A program made the translations under genes and the position numbers. The notes under the pieces were generated by a model, which had not been told where the DNA came from, did no database searches, and saw only the letters and a list, made by a program, of their open reading frames with translations. DNA of 17,982 bases from Bacteroides sp. CAG:545. Lineage in GTDB: Bacteria; Bacteroidota; Bacteroidia; Bacteroidales; UBA932. Positions within the stretch are counted from its first letter, which is position 1. Each line of letters starts with the position of its first letter. Shown piece by piece: positions 1-7,497 of this stretch. The stretch lies in assembly GCA_000432515.1 (NCBI GenBank), contig HF996057.1, positions 146,247 to 164,228 of the forward strand, given 5' to 3'.

Positions 1-94
1 TTCTGAACCGCTCCGAAAAGAGGAGTGTCACTCCTACGACCACTGCCGCTGTCAGGCATACCCCCAACAGACAGGCGACAAAAAAAGTTGCCAT
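1..94 (-). CDS. Small membrane protein, C-terminus outside window
   Basis: On the minus strand an ATG at 94-92 opens a frame that runs off the left edge with no stop. The 31 visible residues start MATFFVACLLGVCLTAAVVV and continue with a hydrophobic run ending in LLF followed by SERF. This is one transmembrane segment or an uncleaved signal anchor. A good Bacteroidetes-type promoter reading the same way lies at 158-129, which supports expression. No function can be assigned from this fragment. It is divergent from the MoxR gene to its right. Confidence 0.55.
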   Translation of the reverse strand, partial: MATFFVACLLGVCLTAAVVVGVTLLFSERFR

Positions 95-128
95 TGTTTT
101 CTTGCTTTGAGATAATTGTTTCAATACG

Positions 129-158
129 CAAAGATAGGCAAAAGATAATTAAAACAAT
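129..158 (-). promoter_or_regulatory. Bacteroidetes-type promoter for the leftward gene
   Basis: Read on the minus strand, TATCTTTG (136-129) matches the -7 consensus TAnnTTTG. ATTG (158-155) lies 18 bases upstream as a -33 element. It points at the ATG at 94, giving a leader of about 30 bases. Confidence 0.55.
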
Positions 159-230
159 ACTTTATTAAATAAAATGATAATTATTTAAATACAAATTGAT
201 GGTATGTGACGGCATCCGGCATCCGAATCA

Positions 231-423
231 CGCCGCGAAGGTGGCCCCGGTGCGGAATCCACAAAACGCTGCGGAAAGGGACACGCCGCGGCGTCGCGTC
301 ATTTCCGCAGCTGTCCTTTTGTGCCTGTCCGCCCCTTTCCGGGCCAATGTATGCTGTGTGATTCCGGAAGCCGGGACGCCGGACAGACTGGCGTGCGGCA
401 AGTCCGGCAAAAGACTGCATAAA
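231..423 (+). ncRNA. Structured leader '0' upstream of the MoxR gene
   Basis: This GC-rich stretch has no convincing protein character, although the frame of the next gene stays open back to 196. It folds into strong hairpins. A perfect 10-bp stem, GCTGCGGAAA (268-277) with TTTCCGCAGC (302-311), encloses a 24-base loop containing GGGACAC and GGCG. A 7-bp stem, GCCGGAC (378-384) with GTCCGGC (402-408), lies just before the ATG at 424. Motifs and their order resemble leaders A (7318-7497) and B (11491-11675): CCGCGAAGGT then GGCC near 233-245, a loop with GACAC, then a CTTTTGTGCCTGTCC-like stretch. I infer a cis-acting RNA controlling the downstream gene. A long N-terminal extension from 196 is the alternative. 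Confidence 0.5.
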
Positions 424-1653
424 ATGAGATACATATTTCTGAAAACATATCCCGAAGGCGGGACGAACAGGCTCAGGGCGCTTCCCGGCCAGAGATTCCA
501 GGACGGCACCGAGATTCCGGAGAACCTGAACATTCAGGCGGACTCAAAGATAAGGGCAAGGTGTCCTATTGGGACTGTTTTCTGCACGCCGGCGTTGGAA
601 CTGCGTCAGTCGCGCTCACGTTCAAACGGAGATGGCCTTGCCCCGTTCATGGCAGCCATCGGCGGAATCTTTCCTATGGATTGTCCTGAAGACCCGTTGC
701 AGCCATCGGAGGAGATGATTTCGGATTGGGAGGAATACAAACAGAATAATGTCTCCGTATTGGAGGGCCTTTTCGCGCAGCCTGTGGAAACTAACGCTCC
801 ATCCAGGAGCAAAACCCTTCTTGAGAGGATACGCACGGAGAAGGCGTGGTCGAAGCCGTCTATCTCTACTGATGGCTTTTCAATAGATAGCCGCCGGTGG
901 GAGATGGCGATGACATTCATCCACAACCATGACAACCTGCTTCTCACGGGCCCGTCCGGAACAGGAAAGACGGAGCTGGTATTGCTCGCATGCAAGCGGC
1001 TCGGCCTGGAATGCCGCAAGTACAACATGGGTACGATGTCGGACCCGATGTCGGCCTTGTTGGGCGTTCACCGCATCAAGGACGGCAAGTCGGTATTTGA
1101 GCCGGCCCAGTTTCTTGAGGACATACAAAGACCTGGGGTCGTCCTTCTCGACGAGATAAACCGCGCTCCGCTGAACGCCCTCAATTACCTTATGTCCTGC
1201 CTTGACGGCACGAGGGAGATGCGCAACGACTACGTTTCTCCGGTCCAGATGGTGAAGGTTCATCCAGAATGCGTCTTTGTGGCCACTGCCAATATCGGGG
1301 CGGAGTTCGTGGGAACAAATATGCTCGACCCGGCATTGAGTTCCCGTTTCTTCCGTCTTCAGATGGAGTATCCGACGGTGGACGATGAAACGGCAGTTCT
1401 CGTTTCCAGATATGGGATTCAGAAGACGGATGCCATAAACATCTGCAAGGTGGCGAAGGACATACGTGACAGCTACTCTAAGGGTGAACTCTCGACTGCT
1501 GTGACGGTAAGGCAGACGCTCATGGCGGCCAAGCTGGTCAGCTGCGGGTACAGTGCACTCGAGGCACTCACGCAGATATTCCTGCCGTACTTCGAAGGCA
1601 CTCCTTCGGAGGGAGAGATGGGAATCGTCAACAAGATGTTCTGCGCGAGATAG
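424..1653 (+). CDS. MoxR-family (AAA_5) AAA+ ATPase
   Basis: A 409-residue protein when started at the ATG at 424. The frame is open from 196, but 196-423 resembles the noncoding leaders of two other operons and the protein becomes sensible at MRYIFLKTYPEGG. Residues 1-95 form an uncharacterised N-terminal domain. The AAA+ core has Walker A GPSGTGKT at about 176-183, Walker B LLDEINRA with D243, a sensor-1 region FVATANIG and an arginine-finger region DPALSSRFF. GHxxG-type details were not checked. MoxR/CbbQ/NorQ ATPases work as hexameric remodellers with a VWA partner. The only VWA protein here is at 7656-9440, so I infer that the two act together, although an AbiL-like and a Septu-like module lie between them. 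Family confidence is high; substrate unknown. Confidence 0.85.
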   Translation: MRYIFLKTYPEGGTNRLRALPGQRFQDGTEIPENLNIQADSKIRARCPIGTVFCTPALELRQSRSRSNGDGLAPFMAAIGGIFPMDCPEDPLQPSEEMISDWEEYKQNNVSVLEGLFAQPVETNAPSRSKTLLERIRTEKAWSKPSISTDGFSIDSRRWEMAMTFIHNHDNLLLTGPSGTGKTELVLLACKRLGLECRKYNMGTMSDPMSALLGVHRIKDGKSVFEPAQFLEDIQRPGVVLLDEINRAPLNALNYLMSCLDGTREMRNDYVSPVQMVKVHPECVFVATANIGAEFVGTNMLDPALSSRFFRLQMEYPTVDDETAVLVSRYGIQKTDAINICKVAKDIRDSYSKGELSTAVTVRQTLMAAKLVSCGYSALEALTQIFLPYFEGTPSEGEMGIVNKMFCAR

Positions 1654-1679
1654 ATATCGTGGAAGATTAAGAAATAGGC

Positions 1680-1706
1680 AATATCCGTTAAAATTTAACG
1701 GATATT
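1680..1706. promoter_or_regulatory. Perfect 27-bp palindrome before AbiL-like operon
   Basis: The arms AATATCCGTTAAA and TTTAACGGATATT flank a single A, 13+1+13 bases with no mismatch. No T-run follows, so it is a weak candidate for the MoxR terminator. It ends 12 bases before the -33 element of the next promoter, which fits a repressor or activator operator for the defence operon. Confidence 0.5.
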
Positions 1707-1717
1707 GTAGAAGTATA

Positions 1718-1748
1718 TTTGAATTGTGGCAGAAATAATATACCTTTG
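1718..1748 (+). promoter_or_regulatory. Consensus Bacteroidetes promoter for AbiL-like operon
   Basis: TTTG (1718-1721), a 19-base spacer and TACCTTTG (1741-1748) match the Bacteroidetes -33/-7 consensus exactly. Transcription should begin near 1754, about 22 bases before the ATG at 1776. The promoter lies inside the longer open frame from 1719, which argues against any start upstream of 1776. Confidence 0.75.
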
Positions 1749-1775
1749 CGTATATTAACCGTTAAGATTTGTTAT

Positions 1776-3128
1776 ATGCTATTGAGGGTTATCTTTGAGA
1801 ATTTTTTCTCTTTCAAAGAACAGACGGAGTTTAATCTGTTTCCTAGCAGCCGTTCTCAGCAACTGCCGGGCCATATTGTACGTCAGGATCATACTAAGGT
1901 TGTCAGGTTGAGTGCAATATATGGTGCCAATGGTGCCGGGAAAAGCAATCTCATCAAGGCGATATCCATCCTGCGTGACATCGTGCATGACGGGACTGTT
2001 GAAAACATCTCTTCCAGTTTTTACAAAATTCCCTTCTTGCTAAATGAAGACACAAAGAACTCTCCTGTTTCAATAGCTGTCGAGTTCTATCATGATGGAG
2101 TCATATATTATTATACACTTTCCTTCGTCAGGGACAGCATAGTTAAAGAGGAACTATACATTTCCAGGGAAAGAGATGACGAACTCGTCTTCTCCAGAAG
2201 TAATGAGAAGGGTATTCAGAAGATAGAATTCTACAAAGGATATCTGGAGCAGAACTCATCAAACGCAGTATTTGCCGATGCTCTTACGGATAAGATACTG
2301 GGAAAGACCGACCTGCTTCTTTCATTCATGGGCGAGAAATACCCTGAAGACATACAGGCAATATCAAAGGCCTATGACTGGCTCTTCAATAACATAACGA
2401 TTGTCAAGCCTAACGGAATGAGCGGGATAACTGCACATCAGCTTGACAAGAATCCGGAAATGCTTCAACTTCTCAACAGACTCCTTCCTGAGATGAATAC
2501 CGGCATATCCAAAATTGTAATCAGAACGACTATCCTTCAGGAGAATGACGACACTTTGTCCCCCAGCCTGCGCAGACGGATGCAGATAGCCAAGGAAACC
2601 CCAGGTGTGGCAATCCCCGCTGAAAACAGGTTCGATTCACGCGTCTATGCGTCAGTTGTATATGAGCACGGAGAATGTCTTCTCAAAATGATGCAGCCTA
2701 TACATGTTGACATCTCCGGGAATGATTGTCAGATGCCGCTGGAAAGTGAATCTGACGGAACAATAAGGATTATTGATTACATTCCGTTCATTTACAGCAT
2801 CTTCATCGAGGATAAGACATATTTCATTGACGAGATTGAGAGGAGTGTACATCCTGTAATGATTAAGGTAATCATATCCAAGATTTCTGAAAAGGAGTCC
2901 TGTCGGGGACAATTGATATTCACGACGCATGAGTCATGCCTCCTTGATCAGAAGATATTGAGGGCAGATGAGATATGGCTTACTCAGAAGGATAGCAGTC
3001 AGGCAACGCAGATATACCCTCTGAGCGATTTTAATATCCACAAGACTGCCAATATCGAACACGGATATTTAAATGGCCGCTACGGCGGAATACCTTTCCT
3101 CTCCAATTTGAAAGACCTAAACTGGTAG
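1776..3128 (+). CDS. AAA15/AAA21-type ATPase, AbiLi/RloA-like
   Basis: A 450-residue ABC/SMC-like ATPase of the AAA15/AAA21 (OLD-related) group. It starts with MLLRVIFENFFSFKE, the typical N-terminal strand. Walker A GANGAGKS is at 50-57, Walker B YFIDEIERS with D352-E353, and the H-loop TTHES with H385. The partner gene begins 5 bases after its stop and is RloB-like. This gene order is the signature of the AbiL abortive-infection system (AbiLi ATPase plus AbiLii RloB-like effector) and of rloA-rloB pairs. The ATPase probably senses phage and gates the nuclease-like partner. The operon has its own promoter (1718) and terminator (3891), and is visibly AT-richer than the backbone on both sides, suggesting acquisition as a cassette. 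The AAA15-type ATPase identity is strong. The name AbiL is an inference from the pair. Confidence 0.8.
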   Translation: MLLRVIFENFFSFKEQTEFNLFPSSRSQQLPGHIVRQDHTKVVRLSAIYGANGAGKSNLIKAISILRDIVHDGTVENISSSFYKIPFLLNEDTKNSPVSIAVEFYHDGVIYYYTLSFVRDSIVKEELYISRERDDELVFSRSNEKGIQKIEFYKGYLEQNSSNAVFADALTDKILGKTDLLLSFMGEKYPEDIQAISKAYDWLFNNITIVKPNGMSGITAHQLDKNPEMLQLLNRLLPEMNTGISKIVIRTTILQENDDTLSPSLRRRMQIAKETPGVAIPAENRFDSRVYASVVYEHGECLLKMMQPIHVDISGNDCQMPLESESDGTIRIIDYIPFIYSIFIEDKTYFIDEIERSVHPVMIKVIISKISEKESCRGQLIFTTHESCLLDQKILRADEIWLTQKDSSQATQIYPLSDFNIHKTANIEHGYLNGRYGGIPFLSNLKDLNW

Positions 3129-3133
3129 GTGCG

Positions 3134-3802
3134 ATGATTCAGCGAAGAAGAATATATGAGAAGGCTTTGCCTTCCAAGGATGCGCAGAAAATTTATGTGT
3201 TCTGCGAGGGTGATGACCGAGAAAAGAATTATTTCGATTTCTTCAGTGGGTTGTCTTCCAATCTTGAAGTTATCGCTATCACACCATACAATCATAGGTC
3301 TTCTCCAAATAATCTGATGATGCGTGCTGAAGAATTGTTTGAAGGAGAGACACCGGTTTACACCCTTGATTACGATCAAAAGGATATCATCTGGTTTGTA
3401 GTTGATACTGACGAATGGGAAGAACAAGGCCTGATTAAACGTCTGCGTACATTCTGTGCAGAAAAGAATACCGGAAAGAATTACATCGCTTGGAATGTTG
3501 CGCAAAGTAATCCTTCCTTCGAGATATGGCTATATTATCATATCTACGGGACCAAGCCAAATGATGAGGATGTCTCATCTTACACCTCGTTCAAGGAATA
3601 TGTTAACAGCAAGATCTCAGGAGGATTTGACAGCGGGCTAATGCCTATTTATATCGAGGACGCCATCCGAAACTCTAAGGCCAATTTCACGAGGAATGGA
3701 GACAGCCCTGCGAAGTATAGCACTGAGGCGTACCTTCTCGGTAATGATATCGTCAAATACGCCGGAAAAGACTTGCAATTAAAGAAAAGGCGACTGATCT
3801 AA
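3134..3802 (+). CDS. RloB-like TOPRIM-type effector, AbiLii-like
   Basis: A 222-residue protein of the RloB family. The family marks are an N-terminal VFCEGDDREKNYF (E25 as likely catalytic acid), the acidic motif VVDTDEW (D91 and D93) and NPSFEIWL (126-133), the typical RloB SNPSFEIWL segment. The E followed by DxD is the arrangement of a TOPRIM fold, a metal-dependent phosphoryl-transfer site. The gene is 5 bases behind the ATPase and certainly co-transcribed. In AbiL-like systems this subunit is thought to be the toxic effector acting on nucleic acid. Its target cannot be read from sequence. Length is ordinary and no key residue appears missing. Confidence 0.8.
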   Translation: MIQRRRIYEKALPSKDAQKIYVFCEGDDREKNYFDFFSGLSSNLEVIAITPYNHRSSPNNLMMRAEELFEGETPVYTLDYDQKDIIWFVVDTDEWEEQGLIKRLRTFCAEKNTGKNYIAWNVAQSNPSFEIWLYYHIYGTKPNDEDVSSYTSFKEYVNSKISGGFDSGLMPIYIEDAIRNSKANFTRNGDSPAKYSTEAYLLGNDIVKYAGKDLQLKKRRLI

Positions 3803-3840
3803 GAAAAACGGTTCGGCTCCAACATTCTTCGCTCACTCTG

Positions 3841-3869
3841 CAAAGGTAGAGCATATCTTCTCGTTCAAA
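3841..3869 (-). promoter_or_regulatory. Possible antisense promoter facing rloB-like gene
   Basis: On the minus strand TTTG (3869-3866), 17 bases, and TACCTTTG (3848-3841) resemble a Bacteroidetes promoter with a spacer slightly shorter than usual. Transcription would enter the 3' end of the RloB-like gene from about 3834. No sensible minus-strand gene follows. It could make an antisense RNA, be a relic of another element, or be chance. The rest of 3803-3890 shows nothing recognisable. Confidence 0.25.
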
Positions 3870-3890
3870 AGACCGGTTCAACAAAAACCT

Positions 3891-3943
3891 AATATGCTGA
3901 AATGGCACACACTGCGTGCATCAATTTCAGCATATTTCTTTTT
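3891..3943 (+). terminator. Terminator of AbiL-like operon
   Basis: A perfect 13-bp stem, AATATGCTGAAAT (3891-3903) with ATTTCAGCATATT (3924-3936), has a 20-base loop holding a small GCAC/GTGC helix. It is followed by TTCTTTTTC. Position and T-tract fit intrinsic termination of the 1776-3802 operon. Confidence 0.7.
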
Positions 3944-4010
3944 CACTCGCTAGCAATGCTCTTTTAAAGCATCGTAAGCATCTGCTGTTGGATGCGTAAT
4001 CTATTATGTT

Positions 4011-4334
4011 ATGAAATCTAAATGTATTAACTGTGTCGAGCTTCGGGGAGCCGTCGGCACAGTACGGATTAACGAAACGGGAGAAGGACGGATTGCCCGG
4101 TTCTCCCTTGCCACCAATTACGTCTACAGGGCGTCCGACGGGATGCCGGTCATCGAGACCACCTGGCACAGCTGCATCGCATTTGAGGGCGGGCACGTCA
4201 GCGGCCTTGACAGGATAGCGAAAGGAACGGCGGTCCATCTGACGGGACGCATCAGATGCCGCAGGTTCGTGGACATCAACAACGCCGAGATTAATGCGAC
4301 CGAAATTGTGGCGGACAGCCTTGAAGTGTTATGA
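4011..4334 (+). CDS. Short single-stranded DNA-binding protein (SSB-like OB fold)
   Basis: A 107-residue protein resembling the OB-fold core of bacterial SSB: an opening VELRGAVGTVRI strand, RFSLATN at about 30-36, a TWHSCIAFEGG strand, IAKGTAVHLTGRIRCRRF, and a C-terminal EIVADSLEVL strand. SSB binds single-stranded DNA in replication and recombination. This copy ends directly after the OB core and lacks the usual flexible tail with an acidic DDDIPF-type tip, so it probably does not recruit the host proteins that dock there. It starts a tight three-gene run: the next ATG overlaps its stop. With the Rad52-like and YqaJ genes downstream it suggests that the element carries its own recombination functions. 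Confidence 0.75.
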   Translation: MKSKCINCVELRGAVGTVRINETGEGRIARFSLATNYVYRASDGMPVIETTWHSCIAFEGGHVSGLDRIAKGTAVHLTGRIRCRRFVDINNAEINATEIVADSLEVL

Positions 4335-4684
4335 GGGCGCTCGATTCAATCAGGAAGGACACCATCCTTCTGAGGAATGAGATCATCCGCCTCACCATGG
4401 GCGGATGGACTCTCGACCTGTCCGACAAGGTCTTCGGATATGTGTTCAATCCATGCAGCGACTCGATACAGGAGATGGAGGTCAGACGGCTTGAGGTCAT
4501 TGACGGCGACCTGTACGTGTTCATGACCTGCGACGGCGACATGAACGACTATTCAAGGGACGAGGCCATGGAATACATGGCAAAGGAATCATACATTCCC
4601 GGCTGGTTCGTCATTGACGAAGGGTTCTACGGGCTTCAGCTGCCTACGCTCATTTCAATAGCGGAGGCATTGAAATGCAATTGA
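4331..4684 (+). CDS. Conserved-looking hypothetical protein
   Basis: A 117-residue protein that I do not recognise. Its start ATG overlaps the SSB stop (ATGA), so translation is probably coupled. The N-terminal 20 residues are basic and helical (MRALDSIRKDTILLRNEIIR), followed by a mostly beta, acidic region with GGWTLDLSDKVFGYVF and LYVFMTCDGDM. There is no signal peptide or membrane segment. Codon use matches the backbone rather than the defence cassettes. Probably a cytoplasmic accessory protein of the element. Confidence 0.7.
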   Translation: MRALDSIRKDTILLRNEIIRLTMGGWTLDLSDKVFGYVFNPCSDSIQEMEVRRLEVIDGDLYVFMTCDGDMNDYSRDEAMEYMAKESYIPGWFVIDEGFYGLQLPTLISIAEALKCN

Positions 4685-4908
4685 TACGACAACCTGCAAA
4701 TGAACTTGTTATGGATAAGATAAATATAGGAGACACCATCCTCATCGTCAGGATGGATGACGACGGAGGCAAGGACCTCCAGGCGAAAAGCTATGACGGA
4801 AGGACTGGTGTCGTTGAGTCCATCGACTCCCTTGGACAGATCCACGGCACCTGGGGCGGACTTTCAGTAATACCTAAAGTGGACAAATACATGAATTTAT
4901 CCACTTGA
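4675..4908 (+). CDS. DUF4314-like small protein
   Basis: A 77-residue protein whose body (IGDTILIVRMDDDGG, then GRTGVVESIDSLGQIHGTW and a final IPKVDKY) has the layout of DUF4314 proteins, small SH3-like beta proteins common on mobile elements. The start at 4675 overlaps the previous stop. A second in-frame ATG at 4711, giving MDKINIGDTIL, fits the family better, so the true protein may be 65 residues. Function unknown. It is the last backbone gene before the Septu-like cassette. Confidence 0.65.
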   Translation: MQLIRQPANELVMDKINIGDTILIVRMDDDGGKDLQAKSYDGRTGVVESIDSLGQIHGTWGGLSVIPKVDKYMNLST

Positions 4909-4966
4909 CAATTGTTATAGGTTTGGTATTTATGGCGATGCAATGGAGAAAGTGACGGTTTAATAG

Positions 4967-4996
4967 ATTGTCTTTTGTGAATATTTTGTATTTTTG
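4967..4996 (+). promoter_or_regulatory. Promoter of Septu-like operon
   Basis: ATTG (4967-4970), 18 bases and TATTTTTG (4989-4996) form a near-consensus Bacteroidetes promoter. The predicted start near 5002 leaves about 16 bases before the ATG at 5018. The change to AT-rich sequence begins just before it, near 4909. Confidence 0.6.
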
Positions 4997-5017
4997 CGAT
5001 ATAAATAATTGGTTTGA

Positions 5018-6337
5018 ATGAAAAGTCTAAAGCAGTTGTCTTTGAGAAATTTTCGTCTATTTGGCGAGGATGAACAAATATTGAAATTTAGCTCCGACAA
5101 AAATGTAACTATTCTTGTCGGGAATAATGGCAGTGGAAAATCGTCTATTCTGGATGCTATTGCGATTTCAATCAGCACGTTTACATCAAACTTCCCTGGA
5201 CAGGCCATTAAGCAATACACTGATTCGGATATTCATATTACTGAAAACGAGGAATATGGAGATTACCTGCAGGTTGAATCCCTATTTGATACGTATTACA
5301 ATGGAGACATTGATATCTTAAGATACAGGCAGGGAAAGTCCAAGTCTCCAGAAGGGATCCTCAAAAATGTTAATTCCTATGCTGATTTATTGATGTCAAA
5401 AATCAATAATAAGGAAGAGTGTAATCTTCCTGTTGTTGCATATTATGGAACTGGACGAGGTCAAATAAAGGCACCTGAAAGAAAAAGGGATTTCAAGAAA
5501 GCGTTTACTCGATGGGATTCCTATACTGGTGCGCTTGAGGCCAGCGCTAATTTTAGGCAGTTCATTGAATGGTTCGATTTGATGGAGGACGAGGAACGAA
5601 GAGAGAGAGAAGACCATCGTGACTGGGATTACAAAAGCAAACCTCTTGAAACTGTAAGAAAAGCATTGTCTATTTTTGTTGGAGAAAAATTCTCAAATCC
5701 AAGAATGATGATTCATCCGCTGCGGTTTGTTATGGATGAAAGAGTGGGTGACGGCAAATACAGACAACTACGAATAGAACAAATGAGTGACGGCTACAAA
5801 ATCGTGACGGCAATGGTGGCGGATATCGCCTCACGTATGGCTGAGGCTAATCCTGACATGGAGAATCCTCTAATGTCTAACGGTATAGTCTTGATAGATG
5901 AGATTGATCTTCATCTTCATCCGAAGTGGCAGCGCACAATTATAGGCAGTCTGTCTAAGACATTCCCAAATATACAGTTCATTGTTTCCACACACAGCCC
6001 GGTAATACTTTCTGGCGCCATGGACACTGCGCAAGTCATAGTGTTGGGTGAGGATGGAATCGTTGATGCAGATGCAAAAGGATACGAAACTTATGATATA
6101 AGCCAACTTCTGTTGAGTGAATTATTTGGACTCCAAAGTTCCCGTTCTCCTCAATGGGATAATATATTGTCTGAGCAAAAATCATTACTTGAGAAGAATA
6201 ACCGAACTTCAGATGAAGACTTGCGTCTCAAGGAACTTGACAAAGAACTTTCACGGCTGTCTTTTGGCGATTCCATTGAGCAACTGAAATCAAGAGACCT
6301 GCTTTATAAGATAGCGAAAAGTCTCAACATAGAGTAG
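5018..6337 (+). CDS. ptuA: Septu PtuA-like AAA ATPase
   Basis: A 439-residue ABC-like ATPase. The opening LKQLSLRNFRLFG strand is followed by Walker A GNNGSGKS (35-42), a signature-like MSDG (256-259), Walker B IVLIDEIDLHLHP (D294-E295) and the H-loop STHSP (H326). The region after about residue 345 is charged and helical and could bind the partner. The next gene, 6 bases downstream, is an HNH nuclease of the PtuB type. ATPase plus HNH nuclease in this order defines Septu anti-phage systems. PtuA regulates and assembles with PtuB, which cuts nucleic acid. AT-richer than flanking genes and with its own promoter and terminator. The same pair also occurs beside retrons, but no reverse transcriptase is present here. 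Confidence 0.85.
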   Translation: MKSLKQLSLRNFRLFGEDEQILKFSSDKNVTILVGNNGSGKSSILDAIAISISTFTSNFPGQAIKQYTDSDIHITENEEYGDYLQVESLFDTYYNGDIDILRYRQGKSKSPEGILKNVNSYADLLMSKINNKEECNLPVVAYYGTGRGQIKAPERKRDFKKAFTRWDSYTGALEASANFRQFIEWFDLMEDEERREREDHRDWDYKSKPLETVRKALSIFVGEKFSNPRMMIHPLRFVMDERVGDGKYRQLRIEQMSDGYKIVTAMVADIASRMAEANPDMENPLMSNGIVLIDEIDLHLHPKWQRTIIGSLSKTFPNIQFIVSTHSPVILSGAMDTAQVIVLGEDGIVDADAKGYETYDISQLLLSELFGLQSSRSPQWDNILSEQKSLLEKNNRTSDEDLRLKELDKELSRLSFGDSIEQLKSRDLLYKIAKSLNIE

Positions 6338-6343
6338 AGACAT

Positions 6344-7120
6344 ATGAATAAGATATCGAAAAGTACTCCAGTTCCAGATATACTTCTCACTAGAGGAGAA
6401 GAACTGAAGGCGAAACTGATAGAACAAGCGGATAACGGCGAGACGAATTTCTCATTCAGCAGTGAGGTTTATGCCGATTCGACAGTAAAAGATAGACTGA
6501 AGTCTGACCAACATAACAAATGTTCGTATTGCGAGCGTTACCTGAATGGGGATTTTGGAGACGTTGAGCACTTCAGACCGAAAAAAGCCTATCAGCAGTC
6601 TTTCGGTTCTGCAATGAATCGGCCTGGTTATTATTGGCTAGCATACAATTGGGATAACTTACTTCTGAGCTGCTCTGAATGCAATCGTTCTTTCAAGAAG
6701 AATCTTTTTCCATTGGAGGATGAACATAAAAGAGACGTTCCACATAGAAATGTAACGCAAGAGGTATCTTTGCTGATCAATCCCACATCTGAAGACCCAG
6801 GACGGTTTGTTTGCTTTGAAGAGCATATCGTTAAAGCACGGGTAATTGACGGAGCGGAGAGTTCAAAAGGTAAAGCGACAATAGATATTCTCAAACTGAA
6901 TGATCGTGCGGATTTGGTGGAGGCGAGGCGGAGAAAATGGAATGAGTATCAAACGATAAAGAAATCTATCGCGGTGATTAGATCCATGCTTCATAACGTA
7001 AATATGAGTGATTATGCGGAAGATATGAGAGATGCTATTTTGTCTCAACAGAGGTGTTTGGAAGAGATTTCATCGAATATGTCCGAGTTTACGGGCATGT
7101 TTAAACATCAAAAGGATTGA
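6344..7120 (+). CDS. ptuB: Septu PtuB-like HNH endonuclease
   Basis: A 258-residue HNH nuclease. CSYCER (60-65) supplies the first zinc cysteine pair and CSECNR (110-115) the second. VEHFRPK with H76 is the catalytic beta-beta-alpha motif, with N114 as a likely HNH asparagine. These features and the spacing match the TIGR02646/PtuB group, found in Septu and in retron-associated nucleases. It should cut DNA or tRNA-like targets when released by PtuA; the target is not readable here. It follows the ATPase by 6 bases and is closed by a strong terminator at 7150. All metal-binding and catalytic residues appear intact. Confidence 0.85.
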   Translation: MNKISKSTPVPDILLTRGEELKAKLIEQADNGETNFSFSSEVYADSTVKDRLKSDQHNKCSYCERYLNGDFGDVEHFRPKKAYQQSFGSAMNRPGYYWLAYNWDNLLLSCSECNRSFKKNLFPLEDEHKRDVPHRNVTQEVSLLINPTSEDPGRFVCFEEHIVKARVIDGAESSKGKATIDILKLNDRADLVEARRRKWNEYQTIKKSIAVIRSMLHNVNMSDYAEDMRDAILSQQRCLEEISSNMSEFTGMFKHQKD

Positions 7121-7149
7121 AGAGTATAACATTATACTATATTATAATT

Positions 7150-7185
7150 AGAGGGTGACTAAATAGTCGCTCTCTTTGTCTTTTT
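7150..7185 (+). terminator. Terminator of Septu-like operon
   Basis: A 12-bp stem with two G-U pairs (AGAGGGTGACTA with TAGTCGCTCTCT, 7150-7175) runs into TTTGTCTTTTT. This is a clear intrinsic terminator for the ATPase/HNH pair. The next 130 bases (7186-7317) are AT-rich with no recognisable gene or good promoter. Confidence 0.8.
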
Positions 7186-7317
7186 GCGGTTTTATCAATG
7201 GGTTCTATGATAGAATTAAAATTCATGAATTATCTGATAGGTATGTTGCATGTTTCCCGAGTCATCCTATAGGTGGACTTGATTTTTGCTTGTACTTATT
7301 TCTATTCCCGCTTCGTT

Positions 7318-7497
7318 GAATCCTTTCCGCAAAGTTATGGCCGGTCCCTGTCCGCAAGGGCCGGCTTCGCCTTTCATACGTCGGAACGGACACAGGCGCA
7401 TCAGTTCCGACGACACCCTTGCCTCTGTCCCGTCCATGCGGCAGCGTCAGGATTCCCCGACAAGGGAAGCCCAATAATCTTTAATCTTTTATCTATT
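7318..7497 (+). ncRNA. Structured leader 'A' upstream of the VWA operon
   Basis: A GC-rich segment with three nested or successive hairpins. The first is GCCGG-T-CCCT (7340-7349) with AGGG-CCGGC (7357-7365). The second is a perfect 9-bp stem CGTCGGAAC (7379-7387) with GTTCCGACG (7404-7412), loop GGACACAGGCGCATCA. The third is CCCTTG (7416-7421) with CAAGGG (7461-7466). Shared with leader B in the same order are TTCCGCAAAGTT, GTCCG with AAGGG, a loop with GACAC, CCCTTGCCT, CGTCC and CAAGGGAA. Leader 0 keeps part of the set. TTCCGCAAAGTT and CCCTTGCCT sit in different reading phases in A and B, so this is probably RNA and not a peptide, although the frame happens to be open. Likely a cis-regulatory leader or small RNA. 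Confidence 0.55.

Noticed and set aside
196..423. N-terminal extension of the MoxR ATPase in the same open frame
   Set aside because: The peptide is rich in arginine, cysteine and proline without domain character, and the DNA matches the noncoding leaders of two other operons. Kept as a lower-probability alternative.
4909..7317. Direct repeats or target duplications flanking the Septu-like cassette
   Set aside because: Only short matches such as TATAGGT were found on both sides, which is expected by chance. The same holds for the AbiL-like cassette.
7273..7497. N-terminal extension of the small membrane protein, and likewise 11496-11675 for the Rad52-like protein
   Set aside because: Shared DNA motifs are read in different phases in the two, so protein conservation is unlikely. 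Open frames are common by chance in GC-rich DNA.
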